A stretch of 64,000 nt of DNA from JBDXHU01 sp039989475 (GCA_039989475.1 JBDXHU010000013.1:124001-188000); one strand, 5' to 3'; counted from the stretch's first letter, positions 7,481 to 16,764 are shown. Notes: generated by a model from the sequence alone, not told the origin. Numbers and translations: made by a program.

Positions 7481-8960
7481 AGCCTTGCGCCCGGCCTGGT
7501 CAACAGCAGCGTTAGCGATTTTCGCGGCAGCGATTGTCTGGGTTGCTACACCGAACGGCGCCGGCTTACAGCCCGACTCTATTGGATATATCAGGCTTGC
7601 TCGCGACCTGGCGGCGGGGGCTTCCATATTTGAGCTGGGTACACACTGGCCACCGGGCTACCCCCTGTTGTTGGCAGTGGGTACCTGGGTTCCAGGAGCA
7701 GAGCTGGCCACCGCGCGCTGGGTATGTGTTCTCAGTGCAGGTGTGACCACGATCGGCCTGGGCTTCATACTGCGGGACAATCTGACTGGGCGCTTGTCAG
7801 GCTTTGTGCTGCCGATAGTACTGCTTGGCTTGATTCTCAGCCCGGCTTTTACTCAGATAATCTGGCAAGCCTTGAGTGAGGGCCCGTTCATTGCCGCCCT
7901 CGTTTGGGCTGTCTATGCTGCCTTGAGTTTTGCGGACAGGCAGCGGGCCGGGTCCCTGTTGCTGCTTTGCGCCTGTATCGGCCTGATGAGTTTGCTGCGC
8001 TATTCTTTCGCTCCCTTTATGCTGGCCGTGCTACTGGGCTTGTTACTCACAGCCCGGCACTGGCATCGGCACTGGCAACTGCTCGCCATAGCTGGATTGC
8101 TGCTGGCTGCGCTACCCTTGCTAAGCTGGCTGGGCCTCAGCAGTTCTGCTGGAGGGCCACGCCAGTTTTCTGTGCACCTGGTGGGGATGGCGCACTATCG
8201 GGAGTTGGCCAATACATTCTCCTTGTGGCTGGGCTTTGTGCCGGCATCTCTCTCGATTATTGTCTTTGTGCTTTCGCTATTGCCGGCTGCTGTTGCCTGG
8301 TGGACAGGGCGCTCCACAGTGCTTGCCCTGTGCCTTCTAATGATCGGCGGCTACCTTGCATTCTTACTGGTTTCAATTTCTTTTATGGATGCGCATACGC
8401 CGCTGGATGCACGCATTCTGTCGCCTCTGTTACCGCTGTGGTTGGTAATGCAGGCTGTTGCTGTCGGCCAACTGTCACTGATACCTGCCGCCAGGCACGC
8501 GGAAGCCGTTTTTTTGGTGCTATTGATGCTGATAGTGGTTGCGGGCCTTGGAAATTTTTCGCAGCAATTGAGCCAGGCGATACGCTTCGGTGATGGCTTC
8601 GCAGATCAGCGCTTTCGGGCAGCGCCTGTTTTCTCCTATGTTGATGAATTGAGCCCGGACCAGACGGTATATACCAATGCAGGAGAGTTCTTCTACCTGT
8701 TTTACAATCGTGATACCAGGCAGCTGCCAAAACTCTATAATACCCAGACCGGCATGTTGAATCCCGAGCTTGGTCCTGAGATAGAATCTATGCTGGCCGC
8801 ACTGTTGGAAACTGATGGGGTTGTGATCTGGGTGGACGCCCTGGCCGGCAGGAATTACCTTCCCACAGTTGAGTATTTGGACGAGCGCTTGCCGCTTGAT
8901 GTCGTAACAAGGATGAACGGTGGCACAGTGCTCAAGTTGAGCGATGTGTCCTCACACTAG
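7473..8960 (+). CDS. GT-C-type integral membrane glycosyltransferase
   Basis: This 495-residue protein has a dozen or so hydrophobic segments. The N terminus carries QPDSIGYIRLARDLAAG followed by HWPPGYPLLLAVG, the layout of ArnT/PMT_2-like GT-C enzymes in which an acidic residue in the first periplasmic loop is catalytic. A smaller soluble portion lies at the C-terminal end. GTG start, overlapping the GtrA-like gene by eight bases. By order it takes the place of the third, sugar-specific enzyme of gtrA-gtrB-gtrC operons. An O-antigen polymerase is the main alternative, but the N-terminal motif argues for a transferase. Confidence 0.65.
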   Translation: MSEALRPAWSTAALAIFAAAIVWVATPNGAGLQPDSIGYIRLARDLAAGASIFELGTHWPPGYPLLLAVGTWVPGAELATARWVCVLSAGVTTIGLGFILRDNLTGRLSGFVLPIVLLGLILSPAFTQIIWQALSEGPFIAALVWAVYAALSFADRQRAGSLLLLCACIGLMSLLRYSFAPFMLAVLLGLLLTARHWHRHWQLLAIAGLLLAALPLLSWLGLSSSAGGPRQFSVHLVGMAHYRELANTFSLWLGFVPASLSIIVFVLSLLPAAVAWWTGRSTVLALCLLMIGGYLAFLLVSISFMDAHTPLDARILSPLLPLWLVMQAVAVGQLSLIPAARHAEAVFLVLLMLIVVAGLGNFSQQLSQAIRFGDGFADQRFRAAPVFSYVDELSPDQTVYTNAGEFFYLFYNRDTRQLPKLYNTQTGMLNPELGPEIESMLAALLETDGVVIWVDALAGRNYLPTVEYLDERLPLDVVTRMNGGTVLKLSDVSSH

Positions 8961-8973
8961 CAGGATGACCCAC

Positions 8974-9834
8974 ATGTCGATAGAAAATCTGTCCATCGTA
9001 ATTCCCGCCAAGAATGAAGAAGTTGGCCTGGGCGCCGTTCTGCCGGAGCTGCGCGCCGCCTACCCTGAGGCTGAGCTAATCGTGGTAAATGACGGGTCCA
9101 CGGATGAGACCGCTGCGGTCGCCGAGCTTAACGGAGTCAGGCTGGTAAGCCACCCCTACTCAAAAGGTAACGGCGCGGCCATCAAGAGTGGTGCGCGAAC
9201 TGCGACTGGCGATGTAATCTTGTTTATGGATGCTGATGGTCAGCACCGGGTTCAAGATATTCCAGCCTTGCTGGAGAAATTTGAGCAAGGCTATGACCTT
9301 GTGGTGGGCGCCCGCCGAGGGCTCGAATCCCAGGCCAACGTGATGCGCTGGGGAGCGAACAGCATTTACAATTGGCTCGCAAGCTGGATGGTGGGGCAGC
9401 CCATTGAAGACCTGACCTCGGGTATGCGGGTGGTACGTCGCAGTTGTTTTATGAGTTTTGTCTATCTGCTGCCAAATGGCTTTTCCTACCCGACCACATC
9501 CACTATGGCTTTCTACCGGGCCGGGTATTCTGTGGCCTTTGTGCCGATTGTCTGCGCGAAGCGCGAAGGCAAGAGTCATGTGAATATTTGGCGTGATGGC
9601 GTTCGTTTTCTGTTGATCATTTTCAAGGTCGGTACCCTGTACTCGCCTTTGAAGCTGTTCTTTCCAATTGCGGCCGGGATTTTTGCATCCGGGCTCGGTT
9701 ATTATCTGTACACCTACCTCAGTAGTGGCCGCTTCACCAATATGAGCTTGCTGTTATTTGTATCCGCTGTAATTGTATTCCTTATCGGTCTCATCTCTGA
9801 GCAGATTACCAATTTGATGTATAAAGATGACTAG
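8974..9834 (+). CDS. GT2 glycosyltransferase with C-terminal membrane helices
   Basis: This 286-residue enzyme is of the GtrB/ArnC type. It has SIVIPAKNEEVGLGAVLPEL at the N terminus, VVNDGSTDET, a DADGQH metal site, SGMRVVRR, and two hydrophobic helices at the C terminus that anchor it in the inner membrane. It probably loads a sugar on undecaprenyl phosphate. The start at 8974 is preferred because AGGA sits about eight bases upstream; an in-frame ATG at 8965 is possible. It follows the GT-C gene by 13 bases and precedes the CDP-sugar genes. Confidence 0.85.
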   Translation: MSIENLSIVIPAKNEEVGLGAVLPELRAAYPEAELIVVNDGSTDETAAVAELNGVRLVSHPYSKGNGAAIKSGARTATGDVILFMDADGQHRVQDIPALLEKFEQGYDLVVGARRGLESQANVMRWGANSIYNWLASWMVGQPIEDLTSGMRVVRRSCFMSFVYLLPNGFSYPTTSTMAFYRAGYSVAFVPIVCAKREGKSHVNIWRDGVRFLLIIFKVGTLYSPLKLFFPIAAGIFASGLGYYLYTYLSSGRFTNMSLLLFVSAVIVFLIGLISEQITNLMYKDD

Positions 9835-9864
9835 AGCAGTTACAGCGAACAAAGGGATATTGAG

Positions 9865-10635
9865 ATGAAAGTCGTGATATTGGCGGGTGGACTGGGTACT
9901 CGCATTTCCGAGGAAACAGACCACAAACCCAAGCCCATGGTGACAGTAGGGGGGAAACCGCTGCTGTGGCACATCCTCAAAAGCTTCTCTGCCCACGGCT
10001 GCCACGAATTCATCATCTGCTGTGGCTACAAGGGTTATGTGATCAAGGAGTACTTTGCCAACTACTTTCTGCACATGTCGGATGTCACTTTCGACATGAG
10101 TAACAACCAGATGGAGGTACACCAGAACTACGCTGAGCCCTGGAAGGTTACCCTGGTCGATACTGGCGACGAAACCCAAACCGGTGGCCGCCTCAAACGG
10201 ATCGCTCCGCACCTGCAAGACGATGAGCAGTTCTGCTTCACATATGGTGATGGCGTCAGCGACGTAAACATTTCAGAGTTGCTTGCCTTTCACCGCGAAC
10301 ATGGTCGGCTCGCAACAGTGACTGCGACCAAGCCCCCCGGGCGCTTCGGCGCCATAAACCACGAACAGGGGCTGGTCACCAGCTTCCAGGAAAAACCGCA
10401 GGGGGAGGGCAGCTATATCAACGCGGGCTTTTTTGTGCTCAGTCCCAAAGTGCTTGAATTGATTGAGGGTGATGACACCAGCTGGGAAAAAGAGCCATTG
10501 GAGCGATTGGCTGCCGATGGTCAGCTGTCGGCTTTTGTGCACGAGGGATTTTGGCAGTGCATGGATACCTTGCGTGACCGAAATCTGCTGGAGAAGTTGT
10601 GGTTGGAGAAGAGGGCTCCCTGGAAGGCATGGTAA
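9865..10635 (+). CDS. rfbF: Glucose-1-phosphate cytidylyltransferase
   Basis: This enzyme makes CDP-glucose from CTP and glucose 1-phosphate, the first committed step of CDP-6-deoxy-sugar synthesis. Its 256 residues match the usual length. The nucleotide-binding loop GGLGTRISEETDHKPKPM and VGGKPLLWHI at the N terminus are diagnostic, with FTYGDGVSDV, FQEKP and FWQCMDTLRD further on. A ribosome-binding region (GGGATATTGAG) precedes the ATG. The stop codon overlaps the start of the dehydratase gene. Confidence 0.96.
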   Translation: MKVVILAGGLGTRISEETDHKPKPMVTVGGKPLLWHILKSFSAHGCHEFIICCGYKGYVIKEYFANYFLHMSDVTFDMSNNQMEVHQNYAEPWKVTLVDTGDETQTGGRLKRIAPHLQDDEQFCFTYGDGVSDVNISELLAFHREHGRLATVTATKPPGRFGAINHEQGLVTSFQEKPQGEGSYINAGFFVLSPKVLELIEGDDTSWEKEPLERLAADGQLSAFVHEGFWQCMDTLRDRNLLEKLWLEKRAPWKAW

Positions 10636-11696
10636 TAGACCAAAACTTTTGGTTGGGTAAGCGAGTGCTGCTTACTGGTCACACTGGCTTCAAGGGGAGC
10701 TGGCTAGGTCTATGGTTACTGCAGTTGGGCGCCCGCGTCACTGGTTGTGCGCTGGAGCCGGCTTCTTCTGAAAATCTTTTCCAGCTCTCTCGCCTGGCGG
10801 ATGATCTGGAACACAGCGTAGTTGATATCCGCGATAGTGAAGCTGTGCGTGAGCTGGTCAAGCGCACGCGCCCGGAAATTATTATTCATATGGCGGCGCA
10901 GTCCCTGGTTCGCTACTCCTATGCGCACCCGCTTGAAACCTATCAAACCAATGTCATGGGTACGCTGCATTTGTTGGAGGCTGTCAGGAATGTAGATTGT
11001 GTTCAGAGTTGCATTGTCGTCACCAGTGACAAGTGCTATGAAAATCTGGAGCGACCAGAGCCCTACCGGGAAACAGATTCACTTGGTGGTCACGACCCTT
11101 ACAGCAGTAGCAAGGCCTGTGCAGAAGTTCTCACGTCCTCCTGGTACCGGTCCTATTTCGCCGGCGCGGAACACAGTCCCAGCCTGGCAACCGTGCGAGC
11201 CGGAAACGTCCTTGGTGGTGGTGACTGGGCCGAGGACCGGATTGTTCCTGATCTCGTGCGAGCTATGGCTGCCGGGGAGTCGCTGAAACTGCGTAACCCG
11301 TCAGCGGTTCGCCCCTGGCAACATGTTTTGGAGCCGCTCTCAGGTTATTTGCTGCTGGCGCAGGCGCTCGCCATGGACGGTAATGAATATGCCGGCGCGT
11401 GGAACTTCGGCCCGGATGCGGAAAATTTGTTGCCGGTCTCTGAGCTGGCAGATCGCCTGGTTGCATGCTGGGGAGATGGAGCCAGCTGGCTGGCCGCAAC
11501 CGGAGAGGAACCCCATGAAGCGGGCCTGCTTGCACTGGACAGCGCCAAGGCGCAGCAGCAGCTTGGTTGGCGCCCGCGTTTGGATGTGGACTCACTGTCG
11601 GCATCAATAGTGCACTGGTATCGGGAACAGCTTAACGGCGCTGACGCACGACAGCTGTGTTTACAACAGATTGCGGATTTCGAGGCTGCTGCATGA
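10629..11696 (+). CDS. rfbG: CDP-glucose 4,6-dehydratase
   Basis: This short-chain dehydrogenase/reductase converts CDP-glucose to CDP-4-dehydro-6-deoxyglucose. Its 355 residues begin MVIDQNFWLGKRVLLTGHTG, with the NAD-binding GHTGFKGSW, HMAAQSLVRYSY, TSDKCYEN and the active-site YSSSKACAE. The start at 10629 overlaps the rfbF stop. It is followed by an epimerase, a C-methyltransferase and a reductase rather than by rfbH (the E1 dehydrase). The product is therefore probably not a 3,6-dideoxyhexose. Confidence 0.96.
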   Translation: MVIDQNFWLGKRVLLTGHTGFKGSWLGLWLLQLGARVTGCALEPASSENLFQLSRLADDLEHSVVDIRDSEAVRELVKRTRPEIIIHMAAQSLVRYSYAHPLETYQTNVMGTLHLLEAVRNVDCVQSCIVVTSDKCYENLERPEPYRETDSLGGHDPYSSSKACAEVLTSSWYRSYFAGAEHSPSLATVRAGNVLGGGDWAEDRIVPDLVRAMAAGESLKLRNPSAVRPWQHVLEPLSGYLLLAQALAMDGNEYAGAWNFGPDAENLLPVSELADRLVACWGDGASWLAATGEEPHEAGLLALDSAKAQQQLGWRPRLDVDSLSASIVHWYREQLNGADARQLCLQQIADFEAAA

Positions 11697-12256
11697 TCGT
11701 GTCGGAAACAGCAATCGCGGGTTTACTCAAGGTGAAGCTGCAGCGGCACGGGGATGAACGGGGCAGTTTTAGTCGTCTTTATTGTGATTCTGAATTGGCG
11801 ACATTTATGGGGTCCAGCTCCGTGGTTGAAGTTAATCATAGTGTCACAGACAGGGCCGGGAGCGTACGTGGTATGCACTATCAGCGACCGCCACATGCGG
11901 AAATAAAGCTGATCACTTGCTTGCGGGGAAGTGTATTTGATGTGGCGGTTGACCTGCGCGCGGGTTCGCCGACTTTCCTGCAGTGGCTGGGACAGGAACT
12001 GACTGCACAGGATGATCTGCTCTGGGTGATTCCTGAAGGTGTGGCACACGGTTTCCAGGCACTCGAGGATTCCTCTGAGCTCCTTTACTTCCATAGTGCG
12101 CATTACACCCCGGAAGCAGAGGCCGGTATTCGCTTCGACGATCCACGCCTGGCAATCGACTGGCCACTGGCCACCACAGAGATTTCCAGTCGTGACCTTG
12201 CGTTTGAGCCACTGAGCAACAGTTTCGATGGTGTTGTGTTGGCAGGATCAGGCTAA
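11693..12256 (+). CDS. RmlC-like NDP-4-keto-6-deoxysugar epimerase
   Basis: This cupin-fold enzyme of 187 residues resembles dTDP-4-dehydrorhamnose 3,5-epimerase. RGSFSRLYC, VRGMHYQRPP with the catalytic His, VDLRAGSPTF, PEGVAHGFQ and the C-terminal HYTPEAEAGIRFDDP are all in order. In this cluster the substrate would be CDP-4-dehydro-6-deoxyglucose, epimerised at C3 and/or C5. The ATG overlaps the rfbG stop (ATGA). Which carbon it acts on cannot be read from the sequence. Confidence 0.85.
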   Translation: MIVSETAIAGLLKVKLQRHGDERGSFSRLYCDSELATFMGSSSVVEVNHSVTDRAGSVRGMHYQRPPHAEIKLITCLRGSVFDVAVDLRAGSPTFLQWLGQELTAQDDLLWVIPEGVAHGFQALEDSSELLYFHSAHYTPEAEAGIRFDDPRLAIDWPLATTEISSRDLAFEPLSNSFDGVVLAGSG

Positions 12257-12257
12257 C

Positions 12258-13484
12258 GTGTATTGCCGACACTGTAACGCAGCACTGACCACGGAGTTTG
12301 TAGATCTTGGGTTCTCTCCGCCGTCAAACGCCTATTTATTGCCGGCAGCGCTGAGTCAGCCCGAGACCTGGTACCCCCTGCGCGTGCTGGTTTGCTCAAA
12401 TTGCTGGTTGGTGCAAACAGAGGATTATGCTGGTGCGGAGCAGCTATTTGATGCTGATTACGCCTATTTCTCTTCCGTCTCCCGTACCTGGATGGATCAT
12501 GCTGAGCGCTATGCCGCGATGATTGTGCAGCGGCTTGAGCTAGGGCCGAGCAGCCAGGTGCTGGAAATTGCTTCCAACGATGGTTACCTGCTGCGCAATT
12601 TCCAGCAGCGTGGCATACCTTGCCTCGGAGTCGAGCCTACTCGCAGCACAGCGGATGCTGCAAGGTTACTTGGTATAGATGTGTGTGAAGCTTTTTTTGG
12701 TGCGGACCTGGCCAACACGCTGGTGGAGACTGGCGGACAGCGCGATCTTATTATTGGTAATAACGTGTATGCCCATGTGCCGGATATTAATGATTTTACC
12801 GCCGGGATGACGCTGCTGCTAAAGCCAGATGGCGTAATCACTCTGGAGTTCCCTCACCTTTTACAGTTGATGGAGCATGGGCAGTTCGACACTATTTATC
12901 ACGAACATTTCTCTTATCTCTCACTGGCGGCTGTTAGCAGAATATTTCAGAGTCAGGGGCTGCGTGTATTTGATGCTGAGGTATTACCCACACATGGCGG
13001 TAGCCTCAGGATCTATGGTTGCCACAAGGATTGCGACAGGCCAGTAGCTGAGTCTGTCGCCGCGCTGCTGGAGCAAGAGTTGGCTGCTGGCTTGCAGGCT
13101 TTGGACAGTTACCTGAGCTTCCAGCAGCGAGTAAATGCTATCAAGGATGGCTTGCTCGAATTTTTGCTGGAGGCCAAGAGCAAGGGAGAGAAGGTCTGTG
13201 CCTATGGCGCTGCGGCGAAAGGCAATACGCTGCTGAACTACGCAGGAATCAAACGTGACCTTATCCACAGTGTTTATGATGCGGCAGAATCAAAGCAGGG
13301 CAAGTATCTGCCCGGGTCCCATATCCCGATCCTGGAGCCTGCTCAGCTCGCTATTGATAAGCCGGATTGGCTACTGATACTGCCCTGGAATATTGCCCCG
13401 GAAATTGTAGAGGCACAACAGGATGCGAGGAGCTGGGGCTGTCGTTTCCTGGTGGCCGTGCCAGCGCTGCGGATATTGGAATGA
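12258..13484 (+). CDS. NDP-sugar C-methyltransferase (zinc-binding, SAM-dependent)
   Basis: This is a three-part sugar C-methyltransferase of the TylC3/NovU type, 408 residues. An N-terminal zinc module (CRHC near the start, then CSNC) is followed by a class I SAM domain with EIASNDGYLL and GVEPT, and a C-terminal domain with THGGSLR and AYGAAAKGNTLLNY. Such enzymes add a methyl group to the carbon next to a 4-keto group. A GTG start at 12258 places CRHC at residues 3-6; an in-frame ATG at 12228 inside the previous gene is the alternative. It is evidence for a branched-chain CDP-sugar. Confidence 0.85.
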   Translation: MYCRHCNAALTTEFVDLGFSPPSNAYLLPAALSQPETWYPLRVLVCSNCWLVQTEDYAGAEQLFDADYAYFSSVSRTWMDHAERYAAMIVQRLELGPSSQVLEIASNDGYLLRNFQQRGIPCLGVEPTRSTADAARLLGIDVCEAFFGADLANTLVETGGQRDLIIGNNVYAHVPDINDFTAGMTLLLKPDGVITLEFPHLLQLMEHGQFDTIYHEHFSYLSLAAVSRIFQSQGLRVFDAEVLPTHGGSLRIYGCHKDCDRPVAESVAALLEQELAAGLQALDSYLSFQQRVNAIKDGLLEFLLEAKSKGEKVCAYGAAAKGNTLLNYAGIKRDLIHSVYDAAESKQGKYLPGSHIPILEPAQLAIDKPDWLLILPWNIAPEIVEAQQDARSWGCRFLVAVPALRILE

Positions 13485-14326
13485 AGGTTCTGCTAACTGG
13501 AGCTACCGGCTTTGTGGGCCGACACCTTGTTCCAACTTTGAGGTCCAGAGGGCATGAAGTTATCTCACTGCAACGCTCCCTGCCCGATGACGGCCGGCAC
13601 CCGTGGCTGCAGGGAGTTCAAGTACATGAGTTTGACCTGCAATTTCCCGATAGAGTAGATCCCGATCATCTTCGCGCTGATGCGTTGGTACATCTTGGCT
13701 GGGCTGGGCTACCTGATTACCGATCTTCAGTGCACCGCGAAATCAATTTTCCTGCCAGTTTGAAGCTTATAGAGTTAGTGCTTGGCGCCGGCGTAAAGCA
13801 GCTAATGGTCACAGGTACCTGTCTGGAGTATGGCCTGGCCGAGGGTTGCCTGGATGAGGATATGTCGGTCAGCCCCGAATTGCCTTATGCCGTGGCTAAA
13901 GATGAGCTGCGTAAACAGGCCGACGAGCTTGCGCAGAAAGCCTCGGCGAACTTGTTATGGTTGCGACTCTTCTATATGTATGGAGTGGGGCAGAATCCGA
14001 CTAGCTTGCTTGCTTCGCTGGATAGTAGCATTGACCAGCAAGCGGATTGCTTCAATATGTCTGGTGGCGAGCAGCTCAGGGATTACGCGCCGGTTGAATG
14101 GGTGGCAGCGCAGATGGTACGTATGCTTGAGTTGTCGGGTGTTGCCGGCGTTTTTAACTGCTGTAGCGGCCGGGGTGTGACCGTCAAGCAGATTGTAGAG
14201 CAGCGCCTGAAGGAGCGAGGCGCCTCGATCAAGCTCAATCTGGGCGTCTATGATTACCCAGACTACGAACCCATGGCGTTCTGGGGGAGCAACTTGCGCA
14301 TGTTGCGTGCCCTGGGCGATGCTTAG
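13481..14326 (+). CDS. NAD(P)-dependent sugar epimerase/ketoreductase
   Basis: This extended SDR protein of 281 residues has the N-terminal MKVLLTGATGFVGRHLVPTL, LVHLGWAGL, TGTCLEYG and the YAVAKDELR active-site Tyr/Lys pair. The ATG overlaps the C-methyltransferase stop (ATGA). By position it most likely reduces the 4-keto group of the methylated CDP-sugar, finishing the pathway. Epimerase activity is the alternative. An upstream in-frame ATG at 13367 lies within the methyltransferase gene and lacks the expected N terminus. Confidence 0.85.
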   Translation: MKVLLTGATGFVGRHLVPTLRSRGHEVISLQRSLPDDGRHPWLQGVQVHEFDLQFPDRVDPDHLRADALVHLGWAGLPDYRSSVHREINFPASLKLIELVLGAGVKQLMVTGTCLEYGLAEGCLDEDMSVSPELPYAVAKDELRKQADELAQKASANLLWLRLFYMYGVGQNPTSLLASLDSSIDQQADCFNMSGGEQLRDYAPVEWVAAQMVRMLELSGVAGVFNCCSGRGVTVKQIVEQRLKERGASIKLNLGVYDYPDYEPMAFWGSNLRMLRALGDA

Positions 14327-14427
14327 CGAATGAGCGCGGCGGATGCTTTTGTCCAATTCTGCAGGCTGGCGCCCAGATCTGCCATTGGCCTGGAAACTAT
14401 TACTTAAATCAACTGGTTGTCGTATCA

Positions 14428-15228
14428 ATGAATGAGATCGAAAAATTCCGTGAAGAACGTAAACAGGCTATCGCGTCCTATCCTGGTAACGAAAATCTGG
14501 TGGAGGCTGCTGCCCGCTTTACCGAGGCCAGCATCAGGGCCCGGTACAGCTACAATTTCGATTGGGCGGGCCGCCCGATAATTCAATACCCCCAGGATAT
14601 GGTTGCACTACAGGAAGTTATTTGGTCGGTCCAGCCGGACCTGATTATTGAATGTGGCGTCGCCCACGGGGGCTCATTGATTCTCAGCGCTTCAATGTTG
14701 GCGATGAATGAATACGCGCGAGCAGCAGCGCTGGGCGAAATGCTGGACCCCAGTGAGCCCGGTGCCCGCGTTGTCGGCATCGATATCGATATTCGAGCAC
14801 ATAACCGGGCGGCAATTGAAGCCCATCCCCTGTCCGGATTTATCCAGCTTATTGAGGGCTCGTCGGTAGAGGAGTCGGTGGTCAAGCAGGTTCACGGCAT
14901 CGCGGCGAATTACGAGAAGGTGCTGGTTTGTCTGGACTCCAATCATACTCACGAGCATGTGCTGGCCGAGCTAGAGGCCTACGCCGCTCTGGCATCAGTG
15001 GGTAGCTACTGCATAGTCTTCGACACCAATGTTGAAGATCTGCCGGCCGACCTGTTCCCGGATCGCCCCTGGGGTGTGGGTGACAACCCGAAAACAGCAG
15101 TGCTCGAATATCTGGAGAGCCACAACATCGACTCATCTTCCGACTGCGTTTTCGAAATCGATGAAGAGATCGAAAACAAGTTGCTGGTAACGGTTGCCCC
15201 ACAGGGATATCTCAGGCGGGTCCGCTAA
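14428..15228 (+). CDS. CmcI-family SAM-dependent methyltransferase
   Basis: This 266-residue protein is of the CmcI/cephalosporin hydroxylase-like family, which includes rhamnosyl O-methyltransferases. It contains YNFDWAGRPIIQYPQDM, the SAM-binding LIIECGVAHGGS, RVVGIDIDIRAHN and the metal-site CLDSNHTHEHV. In surface polysaccharide clusters it usually O-methylates a sugar, so it may cap or decorate the glycan made here. A 101-bp gap without a gene separates it from the reductase; the flippase gene starts directly after its stop. Confidence 0.85.
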   Translation: MNEIEKFREERKQAIASYPGNENLVEAAARFTEASIRARYSYNFDWAGRPIIQYPQDMVALQEVIWSVQPDLIIECGVAHGGSLILSASMLAMNEYARAAALGEMLDPSEPGARVVGIDIDIRAHNRAAIEAHPLSGFIQLIEGSSVEESVVKQVHGIAANYEKVLVCLDSNHTHEHVLAELEAYAALASVGSYCIVFDTNVEDLPADLFPDRPWGVGDNPKTAVLEYLESHNIDSSSDCVFEIDEEIENKLLVTVAPQGYLRRVR

Positions 15229-16755
15229 TTGTCCAGGCTCCGCCGCAATGTAATCGCTAACTACATCGGTGGTGCCTGGACTGCCCTTATGGGCTTTGCA
15301 TTCATGCCCCTCTATATCCACTATCTGGGTATTGAAGCCTTCGGCCTCATTGGGCTATATGTCGCCCTGCAAGCCTGGATGATCATGCTGGATATGGGGT
15401 TTACACCGACCCTGAACAGGGAAATGGCACGTCTTGATGCCGGCCAGCGCAGTCCTCGCGATGCACGTAGTCTGATACGTACCCTGGAACTGGTTTACCT
15501 GCCACTGACGGCAATGTTTGCCCTGCCTCTGGTGCTGCTGTCGCGTTGGATTGCCACTGAGTGGCTGCAGTTTGAGCAGTTGCAGATCGATGACGTGGCG
15601 GAGGCACTCTCGATAATTGGCTTTACCGTGATTGCGCGTTGGTTTTCTACGCTTTATCGCGGTGCCATTATGGGCTTGCAGCATCAGGTTTGGTTGAACG
15701 GCGCCAATATTTTCTTTGCCACGATTAGGGGTCCCGGCGTGCTGGTGGTACTTGAATACTTTTCCGCGAGCCTGCTCAGCTTTTTCCTGTTCCAGTTTGT
15801 GGTCTATGTGATTGAGGCATTGGTGTTGCGCGGCAAGCTTTTGAAATGGCTGCCAGCGGCCACTGGAGTGCGTTTCAGCCTCAAGCAAATATCGGGTGTG
15901 GCTCACTTTGCGCTGGGTGTTGCCTTCATCAATATTTTGGCCGGTTTGTTGACCCAGCTAGACAAGTTTGTGTTGTCTGCGACACTGCCCTTATCAGTGC
16001 TCGGCTATTACACGCTTGCCAGTACGGTTGCCGGCGCTCTTTATATTATGATTGCCCCGGTATCCAATGCGGCTTTTCCTCGTTTCACCGCAGCATACTC
16101 TAGTGGCGAAGCAGCGCAGCTCGCGGTCGATTATCACAAGCTCACTCAGGCCTGCGCCGGAATTGTGCTACCAATGGGCTTGTTCCTGTCATGCTTTGCC
16201 TATCCAGTCTTGCTGCTGTGGACGGGTGACAGGGTATTGGCGATGAGCGCTGCGCCGATTCTGTCTATCCTGGCTCTCGGCAGTATGCTTAATGGGGTAA
16301 TGACCCTGCCATATACATTGCAGCTTTCCAGCGGCTGGACCCGCTTGACACTAATCCTTAATACGATTGCTGTCCTCGCCTACGTCCCGGTAGTCTATCC
16401 CGCGATAGCGCATTATGGCGCCATGGCGCCGGCATTTTTCTGGCTGGCTCTGAATGTTTTCTACGTACTGGTAGCAATCCCGCTAATGCATCGACGACTT
16501 TTAACTGCTGAGAGAAATGCCTGGTATCGTCAGTCCTTGCTTGCACCGCTAGCCGGGGCCGCGGTGGTTTGCCTGGGTGCCAGGCTGCTTTTCTCAATTG
16601 AGTCTTCCGCTCAGGACTTACTCTCCCTGGCGATCCTGGTTTTGGTATTGTCAGGAACCGTATTGTCGGCAATGCTGGCAACCCCTCTTTACCGAAACAT
16701 ATTAGGCGGCTTTGTTCTGGGTCAACCGCTCAAGCCCCCTCCGCCCTCGTCATAG
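15229..16755 (+). CDS. Wzx-like polysaccharide flippase (MOP superfamily)
   Basis: This inner-membrane protein of 508 residues has about 12-14 hydrophobic helices. It begins SRLRRNVIANYIGGAWTALM with AFMPLYIHYLGIEAFGLIGL, a typical Wzx/O-antigen flippase N terminus, and has DKFVLSATLPLSVLGYYTLAS in the middle. It would flip undecaprenyl-pyrophosphate-linked oligosaccharide to the periplasm. The start is TTG, directly abutting the TAA of the previous gene. The presence of a Wzx indicates an O-antigen or capsule-type pathway. Confidence 0.88.
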   Translation: MSRLRRNVIANYIGGAWTALMGFAFMPLYIHYLGIEAFGLIGLYVALQAWMIMLDMGFTPTLNREMARLDAGQRSPRDARSLIRTLELVYLPLTAMFALPLVLLSRWIATEWLQFEQLQIDDVAEALSIIGFTVIARWFSTLYRGAIMGLQHQVWLNGANIFFATIRGPGVLVVLEYFSASLLSFFLFQFVVYVIEALVLRGKLLKWLPAATGVRFSLKQISGVAHFALGVAFINILAGLLTQLDKFVLSATLPLSVLGYYTLASTVAGALYIMIAPVSNAAFPRFTAAYSSGEAAQLAVDYHKLTQACAGIVLPMGLFLSCFAYPVLLLWTGDRVLAMSAAPILSILALGSMLNGVMTLPYTLQLSSGWTRLTLILNTIAVLAYVPVVYPAIAHYGAMAPAFFWLALNVFYVLVAIPLMHRRLLTAERNAWYRQSLLAPLAGAAVVCLGARLLFSIESSAQDLLSLAILVLVLSGTVLSAMLATPLYRNILGGFVLGQPLKPPPPSS

Positions 16756-16764
16756 ATAGCCATC

